Source: Agaricus subrufescens (Eukaryota > Basidiomycota > Agaricomycetes > Agaricales > Agaricaceae). Taken from it: a stretch of DNA of 64,000 nt. This document shows positions 1 through 9,868 of this stretch, one piece after another; position 1 is the first letter of the stretch, and each line of letters begins with the position of its first letter. The DNA lies in the NCBI GenBank assembly GCA_029945375.1, contig CM057066.1:1364001-1428000 (forward strand), given 5' to 3'. The translations under genes were made by a program, and so were the position numbers. The notes beneath the pieces were generated by a model. The model saw only the letters and a list, made by a program, of their open reading frames with translations. It ran no database searches and had not been told where the DNA came from.

Positions 1-385
1 GCCCCAAGACCACTACATATCACAAGAGCTACAAGGGAGGGAAGGAAATGTATCTGCACAATGAGGTCAAGTGCTCAAAGAACCCAAAACCAGAAACACA
101 CATCACAAAATAAAAAGAAAATAGTGAAGCAAAAATGGTACAGACTGTGATGAACTGTAGCTCAAGCCAACATCCCCATAGGTTTCTGCTCCATATACAC
201 TGATCTCCAACCAGCAGTCTCCAAAGTGGACAAAATAGCAAAGGGAAGTGGTGGGCACACAAACTGCAACTCCTGAAGCAGACCATGATAGCCTACTACT
301 TCTTCAATGGGGACTGGTGGCAGAGCCAGTCCTGGTCAAAACAATTGTCCCAGAATGGACACAAAGTGTCTGTTGTGGAGTGTGC

Positions 386-520
386 TAGTGGGCCATCAAC
401 AAAAGGTTTGGCTACTTGAAGCTACTTGAAGGTACTTGAGGGCTACTTGAAATTCTCAAGTAGCCTTCAAGTACCTTCAAGTAGCTTCAAGTAGCCAAAC
501 CTTTTGCTGATGCACCCCTG
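386..520. repeat. Palindromic foldback element, copy 1
   Basis: The two halves are near-perfect reverse complements, with termini TAGTGGGCCATCAAC and GCTGATGCACCCCTG. The arms are built from repeated GCTACTTGAA-like decamers. It interrupts the zinc-knuckle coding part of the type C fragment. The outer ends resemble hAT-type termini (reverse complement CAGGGGTGCATC), but no target-site duplication is visible. It encodes nothing. Confidence 0.8.
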
Positions 521-1120
521 TCTTCTTCTTCTTGCTTGCAGAACAGTTTGCACAGTGATGGTCATTGGGATTCCTCTTCATTGTGATTGTGGCCTGAACA
601 TGGGACTCTGCAGTATGCAGTCCCACACAGTGAGGGCAACATATACCTTTAGATTGGCATACATCTGTGTGGTGACCCCACCACTGGCAACGAGTGCACA
701 GTGTAGAGCTAGGCCAGGGTGCAGTGCCCCAGATCTGACAATTCTGTCCCCCAATGAGAACATGCTTACCAATGAAGTCTCAAGCCATATGGCCCAAGAC
801 AGAGTCTGCAATATCCACCTACATGATGCAGGTGTCTGAGTGTTGTGAAGTCCTCATAAAGCAGTTGGCATGTTTGATGGTGTGGGAAAGGGAAATTCCA
901 ACAGGGGAGTTGTGCATTGCCAGGGTAAAAGCCTTGTGTTGCACCTGGATCCATCAAGCTGGTTCAGTGGGGATGAGAGGTACATCTATCACCTTGAGAT
1001 AGGACATGGAAGTGAGAATGGCAGCCTGGAGTGGGACAAGGCCATTGGGGTCAACAAGGTGGCAAATGTGCCTAAGCACACATGCAGACTTGGGGTGGGA
1101 GAGGACTCAGGAAGTGGCTA

Positions 1121-1680
1121 TGTATCACAAATCTTGCTTACTTAATTAACCTTGAGAGATAAATGGGGGAAGAGCAGTGATCTTAGATAAGCAGAGAGAT
1201 CAGATGACAAAGTACAACTGATGTTGTTAAGTCTGGGTCTTAAGGACACCAAGACAAGCTACTTATATACATATCTGAGAAGGACCCAGGACACTACCAA
1301 TGACCCCAGGGACTCTAGTCATGACTAATTATGTATCTAAGTTTAGCTACTCTAATAATAACCAACCAATAGGAACAATCTCTTTACTACTCTGAGTTAC
1401 TCTGGGTTACTCTGGTTAATGATGTGAATAGAGAACATTCTAGAAGGTTCTAGAATGTTCTAGAATGGTCTGGACTGCTCTAGAATGATTAGATAATTAA
1501 GGTCTCTAACTTACGGCACAGAGAATAAAGAACATTGAATATCTCAACAACGACTGGGCTGTTTTGGGTGATATGGGTATCAGTAGAAACGGTTTGATCA
1601 GGGCTTTCCAACGGTGTCCAATTCGTAAGAATCAAATAAGCCATTGGTAAGATATAACATAATCTTCCAAATCTGTGACA
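1121..1680 (-). mobile_element. LTR-like element (probable solo LTR) with heat-shock-element array
   Basis: This 560-bp block splits the type C ORF1 fragment. Read on the minus strand it starts TGTCACAGATTT and ends with GATTTGTGATACA, giving TG...CA ends with short imperfect inverted repeats. A TATATAAG box lies at about 1267-1275 on the minus strand, downstream of an alternating GAA/TTC array. There is no coding sequence. The flanks do not show a clear target-site duplication, so the solo LTR assignment rests on ends, promoter layout and size. It could instead be another non-coding insertion. Confidence 0.55.
1432..1486. promoter_or_regulatory. Heat shock element array
   Basis: Positions 1432-1466 consist of seven consecutive perfect pentamers alternating nGAAn and nTTCn, beginning aGAAc aTTCt aGAAg gTTCt. 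Three further pentamers with one mismatch each and a final perfect aGAAt keep the same phase to 1486. A functional HSE needs about three such units, and this is the binding motif of heat shock factor trimers. The array lies inside the LTR-like element upstream of its minus-strand TATA box. Confidence 0.75.
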
Positions 1681-2091
1681 CTGTGTGAATTCTGGTTGCC
1701 ATGTCAGAAGCAGATTCTAGAATGACCTCAGCCTTGAGTTCATCCTTGAGGTGACAATTGCACTCCCTAAGGACTTCAGGAGTGATATTAATAGCACAGA
1801 TGCTAGATCCGGCTGGGGGAGTGATGTGGACACCACATCAAGTGGCACCATGAGTTGTATGCTTGCCCTTGTGTGCTGGTGTACACTTGGACACAGCAGG
1901 GGCAGTGGCAGGGGAAGTGGCCTTGGGGGAGGAGGGGATGGAGGCCAGCTTCACCTTGAGGATGCCTTTTGGAGGTGCTGGGACAGCTGTGGGAGCAGCC
2001 AGGGCAAGCTTACAAGAAGCAGTGGGTTTAGGAGTGGATCCTGTAGGCTATTGGATCTTGACTTTCTTCAGCTGCAGTGCAGCAGCCTTGT

Positions 2092-3444
2092 TGTAGAGGC
2101 AGAAAATGAAACATTTAAGGTGTAGCTAGTTTACAAACTACACAACACTCCACTAACTAGTACTCATAATGCAAATTCGTGGGGAGGTATTCAAGAGAAA
2201 AGGTTATTTTGAAGTTAAAAGGTTAATAAAGAATGAGTTCCAAGTTAAAGAATCCTCAAACTGTTCTAGCTATGAATGGGCCAAAGGGCTACATGAACTT
2301 TGAACTCTAGCTACTGCATTGTAGCCAAGCTAAGTCCCACCAATGACATTTAATGAAGAGCTGCAATGATATAACTCACCAGTTAACCACCAACTCCGCA
2401 ATTACAACTCAAGCTAGCACTGACTTACACCTCTACTGGATATAAGCATGTGATGATAGCCTAGCTAGTCTCTTAAACTATTATATCACTGGCAACTTAG
2501 TGAATTCTCTGAATGGGTAACATCTATGACATGAACTGCTGAACTAGTCTGAGTTTTTCTAGAAGTGCTCTCACAAGCTAGTTGTTGTTCACTTATTAGA
2601 TCACTACTTTACAAATCACAATCCTCAAAGCTAGACATGGGCAGGAGATTGCTTGCCTTTCTTGACACTAGCTAGAAGGTTTTTATATTCACATTATGCA
2701 TACAAACATTAACAAAGTAGTTCTGCTATTACTAAGGGTATCATATGGGCTGGGCTGAGGGTACGGATAGGTCAGATCTGTGCCAATAATCATGGTCAGA
2801 GCAGGCGCTGTCTTGATGTCACTTAGCACCTTACTCCTTCCATTTAACAATGGTAACTAGTTACCATTGTGTTACCCCTGGACTCCATATAGGTACGTCG
2901 TCAGGTTTCAGAATGTCAAAGGCTGCTTGGCTGAATGTTCTACCTGCTTAGATTCATTGTCAATATGTGATGAGAATCTGAATCTGTGATATGTCTGGCT
3001 AGCTAGTAGGTCCACAATAGTCTGATGTGATTTCAGCTCACTAGTTTGCATGATAGCCATACCCTGTCTGAGCTGATGTCTTCTGCAGACCAATTGCTTT
3101 GAAAGGTATATCTCTGGATGGGTGATCTGTAGCTTAGCTAAGCATAAATTGACATTTTGTCTAGGTAGCTAGAATGTCACAGTCATATTTTGGCCTAACT
3201 AGTTGTCACTACCCTGTCTAATGCCTCTACTCAGATCATTCCTAGTAGCTAGTGACTATATTTGCCTTACGTGGTACAGTTTTCCCATATAAGAGTCAAG
3301 GTGAGTTTATTAGACTGTGAGATATACTATTGAGGTGTTGAGAGATGGTTATGTTCTGACCCTGCACCTTAGCTAGTAGGTGTTATACCCTTGTAAGTAC
3401 TAGCTAGCACATTTTCTACACATAAAACAGTGCAGGCTGTATCA
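2092..3444. mobile_element. Solo LTR of an unidentified LTR element, copy 1
   Basis: This 1.35-kb AT-rich block starts TGTAGAGGCAG and ends GGCTGTATCA. It is homologous to 5918-8671, where the same unit is flanked by a 4-bp duplication, so the TG...CA ends are confirmed by comparison. It keeps about 217 bp (near 2950-3165) that copy 2 lacks, and it has the uninterrupted site where copy 2 carries a Tc1 element (near 2677). Left flank is LINE and right flank is copia, so it has no matching TSD and sits at a recombined junction. No credible ORF. Confidence 0.65.
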
Positions 3445-3495
3445 ACAGCACAGCAAAGTCAACAACCTTTAGTGATACACCCTTAGTTAGGATGT
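3445..3495 (-). mobile_element. Short copia1 pol fragment
   Basis: About 50 bp match the minus-strand end of copia1 pol (compare 40193-40245). It forms the right flank of the solo LTR and the left flank of the next LTR, showing that the latter element inserted into a copia copy at the sequence ggatgt. Confidence 0.65.
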
Positions 3496-3786
3496 TGTTA
3501 CAACCTTATAGTGATTAGCTCAGGTTGCAACTTAAGGCAAAGACTTGAGGGTGATAAGGGAATATAGCAAGTTGGTAAAGCATAAGGAAATACAGAGTAT
3601 GACTATGCTACTTATAGAAGAGTTGACTACCTAATAATAGAAGGAGAAGTTGGGCTGAGTAAGTATACCCATGGTGTCTGACTAATGGTGGGAATGGTGC
3701 TGAGTAAACATGGGAAACAAGTACACAAATGGGGAATTAGCATATGCTCCTGGGTCAGGGGACACTAACAGAAATAGATCATAACA
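3496..3786 (-). mobile_element. 3' LTR of an unidentified LTR element
   Basis: This 291-bp block is bounded by TGTTA and TAACA inverted repeats (plus strand TGTTACAACC ... GATCATAACA). On the minus strand it is preceded by the purine-rich tract CAGAGGGTGA (3787-3796), the expected polypurine tract. The reading frames at 3822-5625 end just upstream of that tract. The partner 5' LTR is missing because the element is truncated at about 5625. Confidence 0.55.
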
Positions 3787-3821
3787 TCACCCTCTGTTCA
3801 GGCTTTGAGTGTTGAGAAGCA

Positions 3822-4916
3822 TTACTCAGTGAGATCAATGAACAGCTTGTCTTTCTTGTCAGTGATCATCCACTTCTTGGTTGTCTTGTTGAAACCGATG
3901 AAGTGGGGGGCATTGTCATTGCCTGCTTTGACAAAGCAGAGTTCATCAGCAAAAGGTTTGGCTACTTGAAGCTACTTGAAGTTACTTGAGGGCTGCTTGA
4001 GAATTTTCAAGTAGCCTTCAAATAGCTTCAAGTAGCTTCAAGTAGCCAAACCTTTTGCTGATGTTGTTGTCCTTTGTATTTGTTGTCTTGTCCAAAGTTG
4101 AGAGACAAGGCGGATAAGATGACTGCCCAATAGGCGGGTCAGTGAGCAATATCTCCAGCATGTGCGAAGGTGTAGTTGAAGGGGAGGGCGAACTCAACTG
4201 GTTTGGGGAAAGGAGGAATATTTTGGAGATATGTCTTCAGCTTAATGATTTCATCTAGGATGTTGGGATTGGAGATGTTGCTGACTTTGGTCTGTTTGGT
4301 TGGTGCAGGGGGTTGATTTTCTTTGTCAGAGTCTTCATTCATGCAGTCACACATGACTGTGGTGTAGTTGGGGATGGGAAGGGGGGTTTTGGGTTCTTCA
4401 GTGATATTGGGGGATGCAGGTCTGGTAGGAGCAAACTTCTGGTATGTTTCAATCATTCATCCAGCTGCATCTTGGGTTTGTTCATTTCCAGCATTGTGGA
4501 GAGTTGAGGTGATTGATGATGGAGATGCAGATTTGATGGGCATGATATTCAATGTTCATGGGAATAATGGATCTGAGGTTCTTCAGGATGGTGCCAAATT
4601 CTTTATGGATTTCTTTGTTGTGTCCAATGACCATTTGGATGGGTTGTACTGCATTGAGGCATGTGGTGTGGATGTTGGTGGCAGTTTGGTGTAGGGTATT
4701 TCCTAGGTTTCAGACATATCTGAGGGCATGAAGGATGCAAAGGAGGTGGGTGCAATGTTTGTTGATGTTGTAGATGGAGGTGAGGTATTCCACATGTGGG
4801 CATTGGTTGAAAAGGGCATGAACATGTGGAGGAATAGAGAGGTTGGTGTTGGGGTTCATCTTGATGAGTATTTCAAGTAGAGGAGCGTATTTAGGTGCTA
4901 AAGAAATGTTGGGCAA
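3822..4916 (-). pseudogene. Unrecognised ORF II of an LTR-linked module, degenerate
   Basis: I do not recognise this protein. Reading from 4916 it begins MPNISLAPKY and runs with internal stops and a probable frameshift near 4450 to a TAA at 3822-3824, about 35 nt before the polypurine tract. The C-terminal part contains PFNYTFAHAGDIAH, then a TGA, then PAYWAVILSALSLNF; the end reads KKDKLFIDLTE. Two TGA stops fall where CGA would restore Arg, matching CpG decay. A palindromic element (3944-4063) interrupts the coding sequence near its end. It shows no RT, integrase, protease or zinc-knuckle motif. It could be a gag-like protein of a non-autonomous LTR element or an extra 3' ORF. Confidence 0.45.
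3944..4063. repeat. Palindromic foldback element, copy 2
   Basis: This 120-bp near-perfect inverted repeat has termini CATCAGCAAAAGG and CCTTTTGCTGATG and the same internal CTACTTGAAG subrepeats as copies 1 and 3. It is inserted in the 3' part of unrecognised ORF II, splitting ...KYKGQQ from DELCFVKAGN.... It has no coding capacity. Confidence 0.85.
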
Positions 4917-4986
4917 CAGTTTGATGAAGTAAAGCAGAGAACAATTGGATTTTTATACAAGTTTCCTCCTTCTGATTAGGCAACTA

Positions 4987-5625
4987 CTATTGTTGCTGGT
5001 TGTTGTTGTCTTCCTTGGCTTGTGCTCCCCATCCATTCTCCCATGTTCCATTGCTATTCCATCTGCTCGGGTTAATCTCCTCAGTGAGATCTCTCAGTTC
5101 TTCTTCCATTGCTTCCAACTTTTTCCTGATCTTCTTGATCAGCTGCATCTCCTGTCTCATGACTTCCGCCATGTGCTCCTTCTTGGCTTTGGTTGGGGTG
5201 TTTACTCCATTTGGTCAGTCATAGATGAGTGGTAGGTAGGTGTGGGCATATCTGTTGTCCATGTCCATGACTGCTCCAAAAATCTTGATGAGCTCTCATT
5301 TGGTGGAGCTCTGGAAAGAGTCAATGATGAGGTTGTGGTAGGCCTCTTGTTTGTTGGCAGTGGTGGAGTTGTTTTGGGTGCTCATGATGTCTTCTTCAAA
5401 CCAATAGATGATGCTATACCAATTGTTGGGATGTGGTGTTCCTTTTATATCACAGAAGGTTATTGTGTTCCCTATATTTGGATAGAAGATCCAGTGCATT
5501 CTCAAGGTCTGTTGCCAATTGCCATGTATCCTTGGAGTTGTCATATCCTTTCCAGTGTACCAGGTATTGAGTTCCTCAGCCTTTTTTCCTATGTCCATGG
5601 ATTTCCTCCACTTTGTATTCTTCTT
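4987..5625 (-). pseudogene. Unrecognised ORF I of the LTR-linked module, truncated
   Basis: I do not recognise this product. On the minus strand it is open from the junction at about 5625 to a TAG at 4987, apart from two TGA codons that would be CGA (Arg). Visible are an aromatic-rich region (YWFEEDIMSTQ), a segment IFGAVMDMDNRYAHTYLPL, and a C-terminal charged coiled coil (MRQEMQLIKKIRKKLEAMEE) ending in an Asn/Gln-rich tail. The 5' part is lost where it joins LINE type D ORF1, and the join creates a continuous chimeric frame (5296-5979). A gag- or capsid-like protein is possible from the coiled coil and the element context, but no family motif supports it. Confidence 0.45.
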
Positions 5626-6513
5626 GAAGTCCCAAGCCGTGCAGCCTGAGACAGAGTCTGCAACATCGACCCAAGCTATGCAAGTGCCAGACTTACATGA
5701 TGTCCACATGAAATGGATGGTGTGTTTGATGTGAGCAGATAAGAGTTTACCCACTGGCAAGTTGTGCATCGTGATGGTGAATGCCTCACGCTGCGCTTGG
5801 ATCCATGTGGCAGGGGGAGCCAGAATGAGTGGTATGTCCAATATCTTGAGATAGGACGTGGAGGTAGGGGTGGTGGACTGGAGCAGGACAAGTCTATTGG
5901 GGTCGATGAGGCGGCATTGTAGAGGTAGTAAATGAAATGTTAAGGGTGTAGCTAGTTTATAAAACACACCACACTTCACTAACTATTACTTGTAAATGCA
6001 AGTTTGTGGGGAGATATTTGAGAGAAAAGGTTATTTCGAAGTTAAAAGGTTAATAAAGAAGGAATTCCAAATCAAAGAATCCTCAAACTTGTTCTAGCTA
6101 TGAACAGGTCAAAGGGCTACGTGAACTTTGAACTCTAGCTACTGCGTTGTAACCAAGCTAAGTCACACCAATGATGTTTAATGAAGAGCTGCAATGATCT
6201 AACTTGCCAGTTATCCACCGACTCTGCAATTACAACTCAAGCTAGCACCAACTTACACCTCTGCTGGATATAAGCATGCAATAATAGCCTAGCTAGTCTC
6301 TTAAACTATTGTATCACTGGCAACTTAGTGAATTCTCTGAACAGGTAACATCTACAATGTGAACTGCTGAACTAGTCTGAGTTTTTCTAGAAGCTCTCTC
6401 ACAAGCTAGTTGTTATTCACTTATTAGATCACTACTTTACAAATCACAATCCTCAAAGCTAGACACGGGCAGGAGATTGCTTGCCTTTCTTGACGCTAGC
6501 TAGAGGGTTTTTA

Positions 6514-6729
6514 CAGTGGCTCAAAAAACTGTCCCAATGTTTTGAGGTTTTCAACTATTTCAGTTATAGCGCCGTGGGAACATCGCAAAACATTACGTAA
6601 TAATTATCTATAGTAGCCTAGCATGTGATCTATAAGGGACATCTTGGATTACGTAAATTGATTGGAAACTGATTGAGAAATTAAATCAACAAAATAATCA
6701 ATCATTGGGACAGTTTTTTGACTCTCTAC
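6514..6729 (+). repeat. Left 216-bp terminal inverted repeat of Tc1
   Basis: It is the reverse complement of 7904-8119 with about two mismatches. It is itself bracketed by AAAAAACTGTCCCAATG (6524-6540) and the inverted CATTGGGACAGTTTTTT near its inner end, so each arm looks like a small inverted-repeat unit. The two CTGTCCCAATG copies are candidates for outer and inner transposase binding sites, as in IR/DR-type Tc1 elements. Confidence 0.9.
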
Positions 6730-6740
6730 CCTTGTTGTAA

Positions 6741-7760
6741 CTAATACTTTGTATGACCACCTTTAGCCTTGATAACTGCCTGGCACCTCCTAGGCATACT
6801 TTCTATAAGTCTTTGACACTCTTCTGGAGTGATTTTGTTCCACTCTTCAGCTACCCTTTCCCACAAATCATGAACTCCTCTAGGTGGTTTGGGATATTCT
6901 TTCAACTTGTCCTTGAGGTTGATCCAAAGGTGTTCAATGGGATTTAAGTCAGGGGATTGGGCAGGCCAGACTAAGACTTTGATGTTGTTGTCTTCAAACC
7001 ACTTGTCTGTTCTTCTTGCCATGTGCTTGGGGTCATTATCATGTTGGAATATCCTCTTCCCCTCCTCCATCTCCAGTTTTTCAAAGCTGTCAACTACTCC
7101 ACTGTCCAAAATATCACAGTATTGCACAGAGTCCATGATACCCTGAACCTCTGTAAGCATCCCAACTCCCTCCCATCCCATACAGCCCCATACCATAAGG
7201 TTATTCCCTCCTCCATGTTTGACTGTAGGAGTAGTAGTCCTATCAGAAGGGCCCTCACCATTTTTCTTCCAGGTATACACCCTTCCATCTGACTGAATCC
7301 TATTAATCTTGGTTTCATCTGACCACAAGATCCTTTTCCAGTCCTCCACTGTCCAATTTTTGTGATAATGAGCAAATTTGAGACAGTCTCTTCTATGTTG
7401 CTGTTTGAGGAGAGGACATTTCTTCTTTACAACAGCCCTAAATGAACTCTCTTTGAGAGCATTTCTGACTGTTTGAGGATGTACTGGATTGGGAATGATG
7501 TTGTTGATATACTGGGCACCCTGAACTGCATTATCCAGCTGGCCAGTAGTGATTTGGTGAATGATTGCCCTTTTGTCCTGAGAAGAAAGCTTAGCTGGAC
7601 GACCCCCTAACATGTTCTCCTTGTCCTCATCAACCTCTTTCTTAATCCTCCCCACGGTAGACTTCCCCAGACCAGTTCTAGACTGAGTTTGATGAACACA
7701 ATAGCCTTCTGGAAGAAGAGAGATGACAGAGGAGCGTTGAGTAGAAGAAGTAGCTTTCAT
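6741..7760 (-). CDS. Tc1/mariner-superfamily transposase, DD34E
   Basis: The gene encodes an intact 339-residue transposase, the usual length for Tc1 proteins, which cuts and pastes the element at TA dinucleotides. The N-terminal part (about 1-110) holds the paired helix-turn-helix DNA-binding region with GLGKSTVGRIKKE and a GRP linker motif (GGRPAKLS, about 52-59). The catalytic triad is visible: D148 in WSDETK, D241 in QHDNDPKH and E276 in SPDLNPIEHLW, with exactly 34 residues between the last two. No stop or frameshift interrupts it. The start at 7760 is the first ATG, about 145 bp inside the right TIR. The 3' end lies about 12 bp from the left TIR. Confidence 0.97.
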   Translation of the reverse strand: MKATSSTQRSSVISLLPEGYCVHQTQSRTGLGKSTVGRIKKEVDEDKENMLGGRPAKLSSQDKRAIIHQITTGQLDNAVQGAQYINNIIPNPVHPQTVRNALKESSFRAVVKKKCPLLKQQHRRDCLKFAHYHKNWTVEDWKRILWSDETKINRIQSDGRVYTWKKNGEGPSDRTTTPTVKHGGGNNLMVWGCMGWEGVGMLTEVQGIMDSVQYCDILDSGVVDSFEKLEMEEGKRIFQHDNDPKHMARRTDKWFEDNNIKVLVWPAQSPDLNPIEHLWINLKDKLKEYPKPPRGVHDLWERVAEEWNKITPEECQRLIESMPRRCQAVIKAKGGHTKY

Positions 7761-7903
7761 GGTGGTGGTTTAAGGTCAAGATGTAATTTAATCAAGCTTT
7801 GATGATTCAAAGTTATACAAACAAAGTCACATGACATTCTCAAATATTTCTGTACTTTTTCGGATTTTTATGAGGGCTCTAGAACAAGATTTGTCTCAGC
7901 TGA

Positions 7904-8119
7904 GTAGAGAGTCAAAAAACTGTCCCAATGATTGATTATTTTGTTGATTTAATTTCTCAATCAGTTTCCAATCAATTTACGTAATCTAAGATGTCCCTTA
8001 TAGATCACATGCTAGGCTACTATAGATAATTATTACGTAATGTCTTGCGATGTTCCCACGGCGCTATAACTGAAATAGTTGAAAACCTCAAAACATTGGG
8101 ACAGTTTTTTGAGCCACTG
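7904..8119 (-). repeat. Right 216-bp terminal inverted repeat of Tc1
   Basis: It pairs with 6514-6729. The outer end is GAGCCACTG followed by the TA duplication, and the inner end begins GTAGAGAGTCAAAAAACTG. The transposase promoter probably lies in or next to this arm because the gene reads away from it. Confidence 0.9.
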
Positions 8120-9868
8120 TATATTCACATTATGTGTACAAATATTAACAAACTAGTTCTACTATTACTAAGGGTATCATATCGACTGGGCTGAGGGTAC
8201 AGATAGATCTTATCTGCGCCAATAATCATGGTTGGAGCAGGCGCTGTCTGACGTTGCTTAGCACCTTACCCTGTCTATCTAACAATGGTAACTAGTCTTC
8301 ATTGTGCTACCCCTGAGCTCCACATGGGTACATTGTCAGGGTTCCAAATGTCAAAAGGCCGCTTGGCTGAACATTCTACCTGCTTAAATTCATTAGCTAG
8401 AGTGTCACAGTCATATTTTGGCCTAACTAGTTGTCACTACCCAGTCTAACGCCTCTACTCAGATCATTCCTAGTAGCTAGTGACTATATTTGCCTTACAC
8501 GGTACCATTTTCCCATATAAGAGTCAAGGTGGGTTTATTAGACTGCAGGATATACTATTGAGGTGTTGAGAGATGATTATGTTCCAACCCTGCACCTTAG
8601 CTAGTGGGTGTAATACCCTTGTAAATGCTAGCTAGTACATTTCTACGTGTAAAACAGTGCAGGCCGTATCAGCATACATGTCTAAGCATGCAGGCAGACT
8701 CAGGCTTGGAGAGTACCCAGGAGGCAGCAATGAAGATGCTGGAAGCCGAGTCAATAGAAGATTCCAGAATGACCTCAGACTTGAGGTCATCCTTGAGGTG
8801 ACAGTTACACTCCCGGAGGATTTTGGGAGTGATATTAATAGCTCGGATTTGAGATCTGGCTGGTGGGTGGATAAGGATGCCATGGTGTGAAGCGCTGTGG
8901 CTGGTGTGCTTGCCCTTGCATACAGGAGCATGGTGGGACACAGTGGGGGCAGAGGAGGGAGCCAGGGCCTTTGGAAGAGAGGGGACTGGGGCTGGCTTGG
9001 CTTTGAGGTTGCTCCTGGAAGGTGCTTGAACAGCTGTGGGCACAGCCGGGGCATGCTTTCCAGAAGCGGCTTGCTTGGGTGTGGACCCAGGTGACTGGAT
9101 CCGGACTTTTTTCAGGACCAGAGTGGCTACCTTGCCCTCGGCCATCGGGGACTGGGGGCAACTTGAGGGAACAACTGGGGTTGAAGGGAGGAAGAGGGGG
9201 GTGGTGGGCTTGGTCAGAGAGGGGGGGGGACCAGCCTGGGCAATAAGCATTGCGAGTGTGACCTCAAAAGAGGTGTGGCCCACCATGTTCTGAAATTCAA
9301 GATTCTTGTGAGTGCTACTTTGCAAGATAATGGAAATGAGACAAAGGAGCTCGCCAGCATAGCCAACAAAGTTTTCATCAGGGGAGGTGGTTTGCACAAT
9401 ATCGGCAGTCATCAACAGCATGCTAGCGAGGTAGTGCTTCTTTCCAAGCACCTTGGAGGGTGAGTAGAGAGAAGTGGCTCTTGAGGCAGTGGAGAGTGCT
9501 GGCAAATTGAGGAGATTTGTCAAGTGCTCAGGTGTCATTCCCCTGCCCTAGCAAAAGGATAAGGGGGTGGGGGTTACCAGGGTGGTAGGGAGTGGGGGGT
9601 CGTTACAAGAGATGGCTTTCCCGAATTTTGCATGCATCTTCTCAGTGTGTGTCTTTGGCTTGGGCGGCAGGTCATCCTGGGCCATTAAACAAGATGTGGA
9701 CTCCTGCGCTTCCACGAGGATGCACTTGAAGTCCATATCAGAGACAGCAGGGGCAGTATCTTCAAACCAGTTGCCAGATGTGTCCATGTCACTGTGTTTA
9801 TTGCTACTCATAGCTCTAGCACTGAGACTTCCAAAAGAGGAAGGTAGTGGTTTGAGTTCAAGAAGCAA

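Larger units (their letters stand above)
1..2091 (-). mobile_element. Degraded type C ORF1-only LINE fragment (interrupted)
   Basis: This minus-strand fragment holds the 3' UTR (1-290) and the ORF1 C-terminal half of a type C non-LTR element, ending at the LTR that starts at 2092. The last codons read WLCHQSPLKK-stop near 295. Zinc-knuckle coding sequence follows at 600-720. It is split by a palindromic element (386-520) and an LTR-like element (1121-1680). No frame is open throughout. Nearly every CpG found in younger copies (for example 30613-32846) is TpG or CpA here, so it is an old inactive copy. Its poly(A) end lies left of the window. Confidence 0.8.
6514..8119 (-). mobile_element. Tc1-family DNA transposon, apparently complete
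   Basis: This 1606-bp element starts CAGTGGCTCAAAAAACTG and ends with its complement. It is flanked by TA duplications (6512-6513 and 8120-8121). It has 216-bp terminal inverted repeats with about two mismatches and one open transposase gene. Removing the element and one TA leaves the sequence found uninterrupted in the paralogous LTR at about 2677. Structure and arm identity suggest a recent insertion that may be competent for transposition. Confidence 0.95.
5918..8671. mobile_element. Solo LTR of the unidentified LTR element, copy 2 (carries Tc1)
   Basis: The ends are TGTAGAGGTAG and CGTATCA. GCAT is duplicated on either side (5914-5917 and 8672-8675) within LINE type D ORF1, and removing one copy plus the insert restores the ORF1 sequence. 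Without the Tc1 element at 6514-8119 it is about 1.15 kb. The difference from copy 1 is mostly one deletion of about 217 bp near 8390. A CCATATAAGAG TATA-like motif (8513-8523) may mark the promoter. Confidence 0.7.
5626..9868 (-). mobile_element. Type D ORF1-only LINE, truncated and interrupted
   Basis: The 5' end lies at about 9868, with the usual block CTTCCTCTTTTGGAAG downstream of it. ORF1 starts near 9810 (MSSNKHSDMDTSGNWFEDTA) and is readable through 8676 with frameshifts. It resumes at 5917-5626 after a 2.75-kb insertion (solo LTR containing Tc1). The zinc-knuckle end and the 3' UTR are missing at the 5625 junction. TGG/CA-rich drift shows an old copy. Confidence 0.75.

Noticed and set aside
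504..839. Possible small host gene at the left end
   Set aside because: It is the antisense of a decayed type C ORF1 plus half of the palindromic element.
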